This document shows, piece by piece, positions 34,863 to 44,516 of a stretch of 64,000 nucleotides of DNA. The stretch comes from Verrucomicrobiaceae bacterium. GTDB lineage: Bacteria > Verrucomicrobiota > Verrucomicrobiia > Verrucomicrobiales > Verrucomicrobiaceae. The notes under the pieces are model-generated. The model saw only the letters and a program-made list of their open reading frames with translations, was not told the origin of the DNA and did not search any database. The DNA is taken from the NCBI GenBank assembly GCA_016713035.1, contig JADJPW010000001.1, positions 1,426,001 through 1,490,000 of the forward strand. The letters are read 5' to 3'. The first letter of the stretch is position 1; every line of letters starts with the position of its first letter. The position numbers and the translations under genes are program-made.

Positions 34863-36101
34863 TTAAGCCAGTCGCTCAAGCGCGGCGAGCCGCTCACCGA
34901 GCGGCGGATGGCTGTAATGCAGTGCGATGGCGAGCGGATGCGGCTGTGGGTGTGCGAGGTTATCGGTGGAGAGTTTTTTCAGCGCTGTCATCAGCGGTGC
35001 GGCAGTACAGGCCTCTGCGGCGAATGCATCTGCCTCGAAATCATGCTTCCTACTCATCGCACTGGTAAAAAGGCTCAGCAGCAGACCCAATGGCGTGTAG
35101 AGCACTCCGAAAACCACCAAACCGATCCCAACCGACTGTGATGCCACACCAAAGGCAGCAAAGAAGTCCGGCGATTTCAGTGCCCAGTGCAGCAGCGCGA
35201 GCATCAGCCCCGTCTCTGCGAGCCCCAGGGCCAACTGCACTGGCACATGGCGGCGCTTGCAGTGCCCGATCTCATGCGCCAGCACCGCGAGCAGCTCCTC
35301 CTGGCTGTGTTTTTCGATCAGCGTATCAAACAGCGCGATGCGCTTCGTTTTGCCGAAACCTGCAAAGAACGCATTCGCCTTCGATGAGCGGCGTGAGCCA
35401 TCCACCACGGAAACATCTGCCACGGGGAATTTCATCCGCTCTGCGAGTGCGAGGATGGCGCTGCGTAGCGCCTCATCGGTCAAAGGAGTGAATTTCATGA
35501 ACAGCGGCATCAGCAAGCGCGGTGAGAGCCACGTCATCAGCAGACTAAAGCCCGCGATGCACAGCCAAGCCCACAATGCCGCGAGCGGCTGTGTCTGGAA
35601 AAACCAGACGATGAGTGCTAGCAGTGGGATGCCGAGCACGGCCATGAGTGCCATGCCCTTCACGCGGTCTCCGATGAAGGTGCCCCACGTTGTTTTATTG
35701 AAGCCGAACTCCGCCTCCACGCCGAAGGTGTCCCAAGCCTCAAACGGCAGCGTGAGTAGGCTCTGCACCAGTACAAAGAGCGCCACCACGGCCACCTGTG
35801 TCCAAAGCGTGCTCCATCCCCAGGCTGCGACCGTCTTATCCACCCAGGCGAAGCCGCCAGCCCACCAGAAACCAATAAAAATGCCCAGCATCACCGCATC
35901 ACGGATGATGTCCACCCGTGCCGAAGTGCCCGCATACTCCGCAGACTTCTTCACCGTCTCATCATCGAAGACACTGCGCAGACGCTCCGGCAGTGGTAGG
36001 CGGTAGCGGGCCAGATTCAGAAGCGTGGAGATGAGTTCGAGGTGAAAAACGCCCAGCACAGCGAGCAGCGCAGCGAGGAACCAGGGATTCGAGAGTGTCA
36101 T
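34863..36101 (-). CDS. M48-family CAAX prenyl endopeptidase-like membrane protease
   Basis: A 412-residue integral-membrane metallopeptidase of the Ste24 branch. Zinc ligands are H276 and H280 in the LAHEIGHCKRRH motif, with a downstream Glu in FEADAFAAEAC. Multiple transmembrane helices flank it (WFLAALLAVLGVFHLELIS, LLALIVWFF, LLMTWLSPRLLMPL). An N-terminal Ste24-type domain with the conserved FNKTTWGTFIGD is present. Related enzymes degrade misfolded membrane proteins. The start at 36101 (MTLSNPWFLAAL) was chosen from homology. Confidence 0.9.
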   Translation of the reverse strand: MTLSNPWFLAALLAVLGVFHLELISTLLNLARYRLPLPERLRSVFDDETVKKSAEYAGTSARVDIIRDAVMLGIFIGFWWAGGFAWVDKTVAAWGWSTLWTQVAVVALFVLVQSLLTLPFEAWDTFGVEAEFGFNKTTWGTFIGDRVKGMALMAVLGIPLLALIVWFFQTQPLAALWAWLCIAGFSLLMTWLSPRLLMPLFMKFTPLTDEALRSAILALAERMKFPVADVSVVDGSRRSSKANAFFAGFGKTKRIALFDTLIEKHSQEELLAVLAHEIGHCKRRHVPVQLALGLAETGLMLALLHWALKSPDFFAAFGVASQSVGIGLVVFGVLYTPLGLLLSLFTSAMSRKHDFEADAFAAEACTAAPLMTALKKLSTDNLAHPQPHPLAIALHYSHPPLGERLAALERLA

Positions 36102-36291
36102 GGAGGGAGTGAGGTGGGAAAGAGACTGCCATTGGCTCTGGCGAGCCCGCGAGCCAGTGCAAACACGGAAATAGCCCCCAGCTCCCCTGCGCAGCGCGGC
36201 CGCCACGGCTTAAAAATATGCAGAAGCGAAGGATCGAGCCGCTGGTTGATCCGACGCCCGAGAAGCTACAATAGCACCCACTTCCGCCCCC

Positions 36292-37008
36292 ATGAAACTG
36301 ACCACCCAGCTTGAGCAACTCCTGGCCGCCGCAGCCTGCGTCCTCGCAGTGCTGCTGCTCATCTTTTACGTGCGCATGATTCTCCTCCGCCGCTCACTGC
36401 GCCGTCTGGAAGCCGCACGGCTGAAAACAGAGAGCGAGCTCGCCGCACAGCAGCAGGAAGTCATCACCATCCGCCAGGATAGCCAAGCATGGCGCGGGGA
36501 GATGCAGCGGCAGTTTGATGTCTTCCGCAGTGATGCCACACGGCGGCATGGCGAGGCCGAGCTGCGTGCGCAGGATGTGCAGAAGCGGCTCGACTCCACC
36601 GTGGAAAAACACGAGCGCAGCCATTACGAAATGCAGACCGAGCTGGAGGCCACCAAGCGCATGTGCGTGGAGCTACCCAGCACGAAAGCACGCGTGATCG
36701 AGCTGGAAAAAATGCTCGCCACTGCCCCGCAAAGGCCCGTGGAGCCAGAAAGTGCCTCTCTAGCTCGCAACAGCGACACCCCTGCACCCAACAGCCCTGC
36801 GGTCGATGCCCTGCCGATGCTCCCCGCCGTGGATACACCCACGGCATCTGCCCCAGTCACCCCGATCGCTCCAGAGAGTGATGTACCTGCTGTAAGCTCA
36901 CTCGATGAGCTACGCCGCAAAAATGCCGAGATTCAGCGTGCACTCTACTTGGCCCGCCGTGGTGCCCGTGGGCGCCGTCCGGCTCGTAAAATGCATCGCA
37001 GCCGCTGA
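36292..37008 (+). CDS. single-pass membrane protein with coiled coil and Pro-rich tail
   Basis: A 238-residue protein: one N-terminal membrane helix (LLAAAACVLAVLLLIFYVRMIL), then a coiled coil to about residue 150 with regular heptads and many Gln/Glu/Arg. A Pro/Ala/Ser-rich linker and a basic C-terminal tail (RRGARGRRPARKMHRSR) follow. No named family recognised. It resembles small cytoskeletal or secretion-scaffold proteins. It lies between the divergent M48 gene and the convergent gluzincin gene. Confidence 0.65.
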   Translation: MKLTTQLEQLLAAAACVLAVLLLIFYVRMILLRRSLRRLEAARLKTESELAAQQQEVITIRQDSQAWRGEMQRQFDVFRSDATRRHGEAELRAQDVQKRLDSTVEKHERSHYEMQTELEATKRMCVELPSTKARVIELEKMLATAPQRPVEPESASLARNSDTPAPNSPAVDALPMLPAVDTPTASAPVTPIAPESDVPAVSSLDELRRKNAEIQRALYLARRGARGRRPARKMHRSR

Positions 37009-37019
37009 GGCCCGTTTTT

Positions 37020-39149
37020 TCACCTCCGCAGTCTGGAGAGCACGGTCTGCTGCAACTCCTCCACACTGATGCCGAGCTTGTTTTTCAGCACCACACGCGC
37101 CAGCTCATCCCGCCCAGCTTGTTTAGCGGCGAATTCATTGGGGATGTCATCATCGCTTTGCCAAAGCGGCGGATATTCCTCACCAAAGGCACGGTACAGC
37201 TCCAGTAGCCGCGCTTCACCGTAGTCCTTTGCGATCACGGCCACTGCATACGCAGAGAGCATGTATTTCAGATGCAGTGACTCCGCATGATCCTGCGGCT
37301 CACGCAGCCTAGCTAAGCGTGTGAGATCTGGTAGCCGCGGCCCAGCGGGATGCGACATGGCACGGAGCAGCTCATCATCCCGATTGAGTTTTTCAGAGGA
37401 AAAATACACCGCCGTGCCCTCAACGAGCCAAGCAGGCACCCAATCGCGTGACCATTCACCCAGCGCCAGATGCACGAGTTCATGCTCCAGCATGACACGG
37501 CGCTCCTGCGCACTGGCTTCCTCATTGTTTCCACGGTTCGCGAAGGCTTGATGCGATGTAAGGCCACCCGCGTTTGCAAAGAGCACGAGGTTATAGACTC
37601 GCAGCTTGCCACCTTCACGAATGGCAGATCCGAGTGCAGCCCCACTGGTCATACCGGGGTCCGCGCCGCTGAGAATCTCAAAATCACCCGGATCACGGCA
37701 ATAAAACGCCGCATAGCCCGCCTTCAGCGGTAGTCCGACCTGCTGCAACCGCACATAGGCAGCCTCTAGCTCTGAGGCCATAAGCAGCGCATGTTCCGCA
37801 TCACCTTGCTTATAGAGCACATGCATGTGGGCAGTGCTACGCATGTGGGTGAAGCCGCGTGCCCAGAAGGGCGGATCATGCGGGAAGGTGAGCGCTTTCA
37901 CCCGCCAGGTTTTGTCTGGCATCAGTCGCATCCGCGCCAGCATCGGAATGTAGAAACCATTGCTATCACGCTGACCGCGCAGGCGGCAGACCATGCGCAG
38001 TGAGACCATGCGTATCTCGCTATCGACCATGTGCATCTCCTGCTCCTCGATCGGCTCGATGCGCAGATCATCGAACTCCACCTCACCACGCCCCGCAAAG
38101 AGCTCTGACTCCTTCTCCAGCTCGAAAAAGCCGCGCACCTTGTCGGTTTGCCGCTTACTCACCCCATCTGCTACGTTGCTCCAGAACTCGCGGACCATTT
38201 TATACACCTGGTCCTCCACCTGTGTCATCAGCAGGCCCTGCGTCATGCGCGGCATTGGCCGGTTTTCCTCATCCACCCGCCAGGCGCCCGTCTTATCATC
38301 CAGCACCAGGGGCAACTGCGGATAGCCTGGGAAGATGAACCACAAGCGCCGCGCCACATGCCGATGCGGCATCGCAAAGCTCACCATGCCACGCACCGCC
38401 TCATCTGGCTTCCAGCTCCCCTGCGGAGCGATTCGCTCCGTGATCGCTCCACGCACGTTATCCAGCCCCAGGCTGAAGCCGTCTTCGGTCAACAGCTTTG
38501 CATCACCGCCCTTCGGACAGCCTTCCAGATGAATCACATACCTCGCGATGTTCACAAAGGCCATATCGAGCGTCAGCAGCCCATCCGCACAGCGTAAGTG
38601 GCCCAATCGCAGCCCCACATCCTTGTTGCCACGATTCAGTGGGGCGAGCGCTGCATCGAGCTTCGTCGTTTGGCCCACCGCACGCGAGATGTCTGGCAAA
38701 GGATACGCAGCAGCAGGATCGAGCTGGAACTTCACGCTACCGTGCGTGCCCGTCTCTAGCACCAGCACCTGATCACGCCACTCGGTGGGCAAAGTGAAAG
38801 TCATCTCACCATTCACACCACCTCCCGCCGGGATGGTGAACTGTGCCCTCAACGGCCAGGCACCGCCCAGCTTCGCACACGTCACATTTTCACGCCCATT
38901 CACCACCCGCAGCACGATCTGCCGCTGATCCAGTGGCAGCCGCAGCAGGGTATCCTTACCGCTGACGTTTTGCAGCCGTGTGCGCACTGTGAATTGATCC
39001 CCCTCCAGCATGCAGGTGAGCACATGCTGCTCAAACTGTGCATACTCCATCCGCGTCGCTGTCGTGATACCACCGACACGCCAGCACTGCGGCTCCGCAG
39101 CCGCGAGAAAACCTGCAAAAGACAATAGGAGCGCCAGCAGCTTCTTCAT
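37020..39149 (-). CDS. secreted gluzincin peptidase-like protein
   Basis: A 709-residue exported protein (signal peptide MKKLLALLLSFAGFLAAAEP). The first 500 residues are beta-rich without clear motifs. A zincin domain near the end contains HELVH at 556-560 and a downstream Glu in WLVEGTAVYF (577), the gluzincin spacing of Peptidase MA-like families. The C-terminal helices follow. The active-site residues are intact. Substrate and role unknown. It is convergent with the coiled-coil gene, whose stop lies 12 bases away. Confidence 0.72.
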   Translation of the reverse strand: MKKLLALLLSFAGFLAAAEPQCWRVGGITTATRMEYAQFEQHVLTCMLEGDQFTVRTRLQNVSGKDTLLRLPLDQRQIVLRVVNGRENVTCAKLGGAWPLRAQFTIPAGGGVNGEMTFTLPTEWRDQVLVLETGTHGSVKFQLDPAAAYPLPDISRAVGQTTKLDAALAPLNRGNKDVGLRLGHLRCADGLLTLDMAFVNIARYVIHLEGCPKGGDAKLLTEDGFSLGLDNVRGAITERIAPQGSWKPDEAVRGMVSFAMPHRHVARRLWFIFPGYPQLPLVLDDKTGAWRVDEENRPMPRMTQGLLMTQVEDQVYKMVREFWSNVADGVSKRQTDKVRGFFELEKESELFAGRGEVEFDDLRIEPIEEQEMHMVDSEIRMVSLRMVCRLRGQRDSNGFYIPMLARMRLMPDKTWRVKALTFPHDPPFWARGFTHMRSTAHMHVLYKQGDAEHALLMASELEAAYVRLQQVGLPLKAGYAAFYCRDPGDFEILSGADPGMTSGAALGSAIREGGKLRVYNLVLFANAGGLTSHQAFANRGNNEEASAQERRVMLEHELVHLALGEWSRDWVPAWLVEGTAVYFSSEKLNRDDELLRAMSHPAGPRLPDLTRLARLREPQDHAESLHLKYMLSAYAVAVIAKDYGEARLLELYRAFGEEYPPLWQSDDDIPNEFAAKQAGRDELARVVLKNKLGISVEELQQTVLSRLRR

Positions 39150-39220
39150 GAGGATTTTTGTTTAGCGTGCAGCCGCCAGATTGGCAACAATGCACTCTGC
39201 CTCACGTTCTTTTTGCATCC

Positions 39221-40750
39221 ATGCGCCGCCTATTCATTTCCATCCTACTCGCCATCAGCACTCTGGCACTTTGGTATCTCCTCCGTCCGACTCCTCAGCA
39301 GGGTGCCGAGCCATCTCTGATGGTGTTTTGCGCCGCAGGGCTCAAACAGCCCGTGGAGGAAATCGCCGCTGCATATTCCAAGGAGACCGGCTCACGCGTG
39401 CAACTCCAATTCGGCGGCACCAGCACGCTCCTTTCCCAGTTCCGCGTGGCCAAACAGGGCGATCTCTTCATCGCTGCGGACGACGGAGCACTCGCAGACG
39501 CGAAAAAGCTCGATCTCACTCGTGAGGAGTTGCGCCTCGTCCGGCAGTGGCCCGTCATCGCCTTCGCCAAGGGCAATCCCAAGAAAATCACCGGGCTCGA
39601 AAGCCTGCTCGCACCCGATCTGAAGCTAGCCCTGGCCAATCCAGAGGCCGCCAGCATCTCCAAAATCACCCGCAACATCCTCGGCCCACGCTGGGACGCA
39701 CTCGCTGCGAAAACCGCCGTCATGAAGCCCACCGTTATGGACATCGCGGCGGATCTGAGCCTCGGCAGCGTGGATGCCGCCATCCTCTGGAACAGCACCG
39801 TGGCGCAGTTCGAAAAGCTCGAAGCTCTAGAGGTCGCCGAGTTCAGCGCCAAGCCCGAACACGCCACCGCCGCCGTCTTAGCCAGCAGTGCGGATGCATC
39901 CTCCGCATTGCGCTTTGCACGCTACCTCAATGCACCTGAAAAAGGCGCTGCCATCTTCAAAAAGCATCACTTCGAGGCCACCCCCGGAGATGCCTGGGCA
40001 CTGCGCCCAGATTTGATCCTCTACTCCGGCGGCGTGAACCGCCTCGCCATCGAGGGACTGCTAAAAAAATTCGCCACCCGCGAAGGCATCACCGTCACCA
40101 CCACCTTCAACGGCTGCGGCATCCTCTGCGCCGCCATGAAGACCATGGGCGACACCAGCAACCCCAAATATCCCGACGTATATTATGCCTGTGATGTGTG
40201 CTTCGTCCCACCCGTCGCCAAGCAGTTCCCAGAAGCTGTCATGCTCACCGAGGCAGAGATCATCATCGCCGTGCCCAAGGGGAATCCCAAAGGCATCCAC
40301 ACCCTCGCAGATCTGGCCCGTGAGGGCCTCAAAGTCGGCATCTGCAACGCAGAGCAGTCCACGCTCGGCTACCTCACCCAGGCCATGCTGAAGTCGATGA
40401 ACCTCTGGAACAGCGTCAGCAAAAATGCCTCCGCACAGTCCCCCACTGGCGATCTACTCGTCAATCAACTGCGCACCGGCTCACTCGATGCCGCCGTCGT
40501 CTATCTCAACAACATCCAGCCGCAAATCGAGCACTTCGACTCCATCAAACTCCCTGCGGATAAAGCCAAGGCCATCCAGCCCTTCGCCGTGCGGCATGAC
40601 TCACCGCACCGCCAGCTCGGCCAGCGCTTACTCGCCTTCCTGCTGAAAAACCGCGAGAGCTTTGAGCAAGCCGGCTTCACCTGGAGCCCGAATTTGACAC
40701 CGGTGAAAAGCAGCGAAATCGAGCTGCCCGAATGGCTGAAGCAAAAATAG
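39221..40750 (+). CDS. tandem ModA-like periplasmic binding protein
   Basis: A 509-residue exported protein with two consecutive type 2 periplasmic-binding domains of the molybdate/tungstate ModA class: about residues 30-265 (LMVFCAAGLKQPVEEIAAAY, GDLFIAADDG) and 270-505 (YSGGVNRLAIEGLLKKF). The second contains four cysteines in two pairs, GCGILC and YACDVC, absent from ordinary ModA. No modB or modC lies nearby, so it may serve another transporter, a sensor or a storage role. Signal anchor-like N-terminus (LFISILLAISTLALWYLL). Start chosen at 39221 rather than 39158. Confidence 0.82.
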   Translation: MRRLFISILLAISTLALWYLLRPTPQQGAEPSLMVFCAAGLKQPVEEIAAAYSKETGSRVQLQFGGTSTLLSQFRVAKQGDLFIAADDGALADAKKLDLTREELRLVRQWPVIAFAKGNPKKITGLESLLAPDLKLALANPEAASISKITRNILGPRWDALAAKTAVMKPTVMDIAADLSLGSVDAAILWNSTVAQFEKLEALEVAEFSAKPEHATAAVLASSADASSALRFARYLNAPEKGAAIFKKHHFEATPGDAWALRPDLILYSGGVNRLAIEGLLKKFATREGITVTTTFNGCGILCAAMKTMGDTSNPKYPDVYYACDVCFVPPVAKQFPEAVMLTEAEIIIAVPKGNPKGIHTLADLAREGLKVGICNAEQSTLGYLTQAMLKSMNLWNSVSKNASAQSPTGDLLVNQLRTGSLDAAVVYLNNIQPQIEHFDSIKLPADKAKAIQPFAVRHDSPHRQLGQRLLAFLLKNRESFEQAGFTWSPNLTPVKSSEIELPEWLKQK

Positions 40751-40772
40751 CCGCCGCTCCGCTACCTAGCAC

Positions 40773-41975
40773 TCATACCACAGGCGCAGACTCTCTCCGC
40801 CCGATGATGCCCCCCACGACGGCTGAGGCACTCAGCAGAGCGATGGGCAGAGTCGGCGGGAACCAAAGCAGCGCTGTCTGAAAGGCCAAGAACACGATGA
40901 CGACAACGATGAAGATGAGCAGGAAGCCGCGTGCAGGCGCCTTCTGCCGTGGCACACGCAGCACCAGCCACATTCCCAGCAAAGCCACGACACCCCAGAC
41001 GATCCATTGCTCCATCTCGTCCAAAACACGGATTTTCGGCAGTGAGAGCATGTCTGCGAGAGCCTGCGCATGAGCCCGAGCCACGCCAGGCTGCTTCGCA
41101 TCATCCTGACCGATGACGATGATCTTTGCCGCCTTCAGCTTTTCCTTATCCTCCGCGCTCATCGCATCCGCGAGGCCCCCTGTGAGCAAATCCAGCGCAT
41201 TGGCCGTGGGGAGCTTCTTTTTTGCCTCCAGCTCCACAGTGCCGTCATTTTGCAGCGGGACAAAAAAACCACCCTGGAGGTAAGCCCCCGCTCCAGGCCC
41301 CAAAAGCAGCCGATGCGTCACATACGGCGTGCGTGTATGCCGCGCCAAAGTCTGAGCGAGCAGGCCAGGCACGAGCCGTTCGTCCGCCCGAAAGGCATAG
41401 GGGAGGCCTTTTTCGATCACCAACCCCAGCTCACCATGACGGCGCAGATCATCATGCGGCGCAGCGAGCACCGCCGCGATGCCAGGGGCACTTTGCAGCT
41501 CCCCAGCGGCCTTTTGGAAGCGCGGCAGACTCTCATCCAGTGCACCGAGGAAAGTCGGCTCATCCGCTTTCTCCGTCGTTTTTGCCTCCACACCAAAAAC
41601 GACGCTAGAGAGCGGAATGATCGCCTCAGCGACAGCTGGGACGAAATCTGGCGTGGGTTTGGGCCAATTCAGCGGCTCTGGGATCACCACCACATCGGGC
41701 TCGGCATCACGCAGGCCCTTGAGGATCATCTGCCAATCAATCGGCGCAGGCGGCCAGGCAGAAAACTCATCCCGCTGGGCTGGATCAAGCCGCAGCAGCA
41801 GCACCTGCCCCTCTGGCGCAGCAGGATCGGGCGTGGTGAGCTTCTCCCGCGAGTTCGCCACCAGGAAATCGAGAAACAACTCATCCACACGCTGAAAGCG
41901 CCCCGCCTTTTGCTCACGGTCCAGCCACCAGCCAAGTGGTGCGAGAATGAGAAGGAGTAGCAGTGCCCGGATCAT
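40773..41975 (-). CDS. CHASE2-like sensory membrane protein without an output domain
   Basis: A 400-residue protein with an N-terminal membrane helix and a long extracytoplasmic domain resembling CHASE2 (LFLDFLVANSR, DWQMILKGLRDAEPDVVVIP, KIIVIGQDD). Three C-terminal membrane helices follow (WIVWGVVALLGMWLVL, GFLLIFIVVVIVFLAF, FPPTLPIALLSASAVVGGII), as in CHASE2-type receptors. No kinase, cyclase or GGDEF domain follows. CHASE2 is inferred from pattern, not certain. Divergent from folB. Confidence 0.65.
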   Translation of the reverse strand: MIRALLLLLILAPLGWWLDREQKAGRFQRVDELFLDFLVANSREKLTTPDPAAPEGQVLLLRLDPAQRDEFSAWPPAPIDWQMILKGLRDAEPDVVVIPEPLNWPKPTPDFVPAVAEAIIPLSSVVFGVEAKTTEKADEPTFLGALDESLPRFQKAAGELQSAPGIAAVLAAPHDDLRRHGELGLVIEKGLPYAFRADERLVPGLLAQTLARHTRTPYVTHRLLLGPGAGAYLQGGFFVPLQNDGTVELEAKKKLPTANALDLLTGGLADAMSAEDKEKLKAAKIIVIGQDDAKQPGVARAHAQALADMLSLPKIRVLDEMEQWIVWGVVALLGMWLVLRVPRQKAPARGFLLIFIVVVIVFLAFQTALLWFPPTLPIALLSASAVVGGIIGRRESAPVV

Positions 41976-42108
41976 CCGCCGCGTTTAGCGGCGACTACGC
42001 CGCTGCGCAAGAGCCATGAGGCCGGAAGGATGCAGATCAAACTCGATGCATCCCCCACTAGCAATCCGCCTGCCGCATGACAATGTCCCTCTCCCTAGAA
42101 GAACCATC

Positions 42109-42477
42109 ATGCCCACCCCCGACCAGATACACCTCGCTGCACTCCAGCTCCGCTGCCACATCGGTGTGCCTGATGAGGAGCGGGCTGCGCCGCAGCTCCT
42201 GCATGCGGATATTGTCCTGCATTGCCGTTGTCAGTTCGAGGACATGCAGGATGACATCACCCAGACCATCGACTACGCCGCTGTGGCGGCCCGGATGGCG
42301 AAAATCGCCGCTGAAAAGCCCCGCCGCCTCATCGAGACTCTCGCGGCAGATCTCGCCCGTGCCCTCCTCGCCGAATACCCCACCACCTGCGTCGAAATCA
42401 CCCTCAAAAAGCGAATTTTGCCGGAAACAGAATTCGTCGCCGTGCATCTCATACGCCATGCGAAGAATCCACGTTGA
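42109..42477 (+). CDS. folB: dihydroneopterin aldolase
   Basis: A 122-residue folate-pathway enzyme converting dihydroneopterin to 6-hydroxymethyl-dihydropterin and glycolaldehyde. The family pattern is clear: LQLRCHIGVPDEER with the conserved Glu near residue 23, TIDYAAVAARM, ETLAADLARALL, and VEITLKKRI with the catalytic Lys. The start at 42109 (MPTPDQIHLAAL) avoids a non-conserved extension. No other folate genes lie beside it. Confidence 0.9.
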   Translation: MPTPDQIHLAALQLRCHIGVPDEERAAPQLLHADIVLHCRCQFEDMQDDITQTIDYAAVAARMAKIAAEKPRRLIETLAADLARALLAEYPTTCVEITLKKRILPETEFVAVHLIRHAKNPR

Positions 42478-42534
42478 AAAGCGTTACTTCCCTGCCATAA
42501 ACCCGCCACTTTCCCGCTCCGATACTATCCCCCT

Positions 42535-43551
42535 ATGAAATCCAAGCTCACCCTCGCCATCTTTGCTGCCATCACTGGCTCTGCATTCGCCCAGGCAGAC
42601 CTCTCCGAGGCCTTTCTGCCCATGTTCAAGCCCCTGCGCACGGAAATCCCCTCCCCTGACAACGAATTGACCGAGGCGAAGATCAATCTCGGCCGCCAGC
42701 TCTACTTTGAGACACGCATCTCCAAAGGCGGCAAAATGTCCTGCAACTCCTGCCACAAGCTGGACACCTTCGGCAATGACAACCTGCCCTTCTCCCCTGG
42801 GCATGAGGGCAAGCTCGGTGGCCGTAGCTCCCCGCCTACCTACAATGCCGCGCTGCACATCGCCCAGTTCTGGGATGGCCGCGCCCCCAGCGTTGAGGAG
42901 CAGGCCAAAGGCCCCGTGCTCAACCCCGTCGAAATGGGTGCCCCGAGTGAAGAATTCGTCATCAGCGTGCTCAAGAGCATGCCTGGCTATGTGGATGCCT
43001 TCAAAGCCGCTTTCCCCGGCGAGGCAGATCCCGTGAACTACAACAACTTCGGCAAAGCCGTCGGTGCATTTGAGCGCAAGCTGCTCACCCCTGGTAAGTG
43101 GGACGACTTCCTCAAAGGCAACAAGGACGCCCTCACTGCTGATGAAAAGAAGGGCTTTGAAACCTTCGCTAAAACCGGCTGCGTAACCTGCCACAATGGC
43201 GAAGGCGTAGGCGGACACATGTTCCAGAAGCTCGGCCTGGTGAAACCCTGGCCCGGCCTCAAGGACAATGGCCGCAGCGACGTGTCGAAGAATGAAGCAG
43301 AAAAGCACTTCTTCAAAGTCCCCAGCCTGCGCAACATCAGCGAAACCGGCCCCTATCTGCATGATGGCAGCGTGAAAACGCTCGAAGAGATGGTCAAAAT
43401 GATGGCTGAATATCAGCTCGCCAAGCAGCTCACCGATGAGGAAGCCGCCTCCATCATCACCTTCCTGAAAGCCCTCAAAGGCACGCCAAACGCCGACTAC
43501 ATCAAGGCTCCGCAGCTCCCAGAGAGCACCGAGAGCACTCCGAAGGCCTGA
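42535..43551 (+). CDS. di-haem cytochrome c peroxidase (CcpA/MauG family)
   Basis: A 338-residue exported protein (signal peptide MKSKLTLAIFAAITGSAFA). Two c-type haem sites are present: CNSCH at 70-74 and CVTCH at 216-220, the MauG/CcpA spacing, with FSPGHEGKLGGRSSPPTYN and VPSLRNISETGPYLHDGS between and after. It reduces periplasmic H2O2 or oxidises a partner protein. A strong terminator follows. Confidence 0.94.
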   Translation: MKSKLTLAIFAAITGSAFAQADLSEAFLPMFKPLRTEIPSPDNELTEAKINLGRQLYFETRISKGGKMSCNSCHKLDTFGNDNLPFSPGHEGKLGGRSSPPTYNAALHIAQFWDGRAPSVEEQAKGPVLNPVEMGAPSEEFVISVLKSMPGYVDAFKAAFPGEADPVNYNNFGKAVGAFERKLLTPGKWDDFLKGNKDALTADEKKGFETFAKTGCVTCHNGEGVGGHMFQKLGLVKPWPGLKDNGRSDVSKNEAEKHFFKVPSLRNISETGPYLHDGSVKTLEEMVKMMAEYQLAKQLTDEEAASIITFLKALKGTPNADYIKAPQLPESTESTPKA

Positions 43552-43579
43552 TCGACGCTTTTAGAGCTTCTTCCACAAA

Positions 43580-43610
43580 AAAGGCGGGACACACAGTCCC
43601 GCCTTTTTTT
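43580..43610 (+). terminator. intrinsic terminator of the peroxidase gene
   Basis: AAAGGCGGGAC (43580-43590) and GTCCCGCCTTT (43596-43606) pair perfectly around ACACA and are followed by T residues. It lies 28 bases after the stop and 15 bases before the next ATG. Confidence 0.93.
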
Positions 43611-43625
43611 ATTCTGCTCCGCATC

Positions 43626-44516
43626 ATGCGCATCCACACCCTCGATCTCCACTTCCAGAATCACCCCGGCCTCATCGCCGCCTATGTCATCGAAAACGCA
43701 GGTGAATATGCACTTATCGAGACAGGGCCCGGCTCCACGCTCGCCACACTACGCACGGCACTCCAGGCCGCAGGCATTGACGAAAAAGCCATCCGCAAAG
43801 TCTTCGTCACGCACATCCATCTCGATCATTCCGGTGCCGCAGGTTGGTTCGCACAAAACGGAGCCACGCTCTACTGCCACCCTGCCGCTGCACGGCATCT
43901 GATTGACCCGGCCAAGCTCATCGACAGCGCCCGCCTCGTCTATGGCAGCCAATTTGATCCTCTATGGGGCGAGACACTGCCCGCCCCAGCGGAAAACGTC
44001 ATCGCACTCGCCGATGGCGAGAGTATTCCGTTCGGAGAGCTGCGCATCACTGCCTGGGACACGCCTGGGCATGCCCGGCACCATCACGCCTATGTCATCG
44101 GCGACGTCTGCTTCACCGGCGATGTGGCGGGCATGCGGCTCCAGGGCACCGATTATCTCAGCGTCACCGCCGCACCACCGCAGTTCGATCCCGCCGCCTA
44201 TGTGCAGAGCGTGGATCGACTGCTCGCAGCGGACTTTAAAACACTTTACCTCACGCACTTCGGCCCCGTGCAGGATGTCAGCGCCCATCTCTCCGCTTAC
44301 CGCGCCCGCATCGCGGAGGTGCATCAAGTCATCGCCGCATGGCACGCCGCTGGGCTGGATGAAGCGGCCCTGCGCAGCCGCTACCATGATCACGAGCACG
44401 CACACGCCGCCGCCACTGGCCTCAGTGAAGCCGACTGGCTGCGCTGTGAGAGTGGCAACAGCACCGCTATGTGTGCCGATGGCATCAGGCTCTTCTGCGC
44501 CAAAGCCAAATCATAG
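43626..44516 (+). CDS. metallo-beta-lactamase-fold hydrolase
   Basis: A 296-residue MBL-fold protein. Metal ligands H63, H65, D67 and H68 lie in VTHIHLDHSG, with later ligands in TPGHARHHH, the CFTGDVAGM Asp and LTHFG. About 60 helical residues follow the core. Glyoxalase II-like or other thioester hydrolases share this fold; substrate unknown. Its last 32 bases overlap the convergent EF-hand protein gene. Confidence 0.88.
   Translation: MRIHTLDLHFQNHPGLIAAYVIENAGEYALIETGPGSTLATLRTALQAAGIDEKAIRKVFVTHIHLDHSGAAGWFAQNGATLYCHPAAARHLIDPAKLIDSARLVYGSQFDPLWGETLPAPAENVIALADGESIPFGELRITAWDTPGHARHHHAYVIGDVCFTGDVAGMRLQGTDYLSVTAAPPQFDPAAYVQSVDRLLAADFKTLYLTHFGPVQDVSAHLSAYRARIAEVHQVIAAWHAAGLDEAALRSRYHDHEHAHAAATGLSEADWLRCESGNSTAMCADGIRLFCAKAKS

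Noticed and set aside
42484..43362. 292-codon minus-strand frame opposite the di-haem peroxidase
   Set aside because: The plus frame has signal peptide and two CxxCH sites; this is its shadow.
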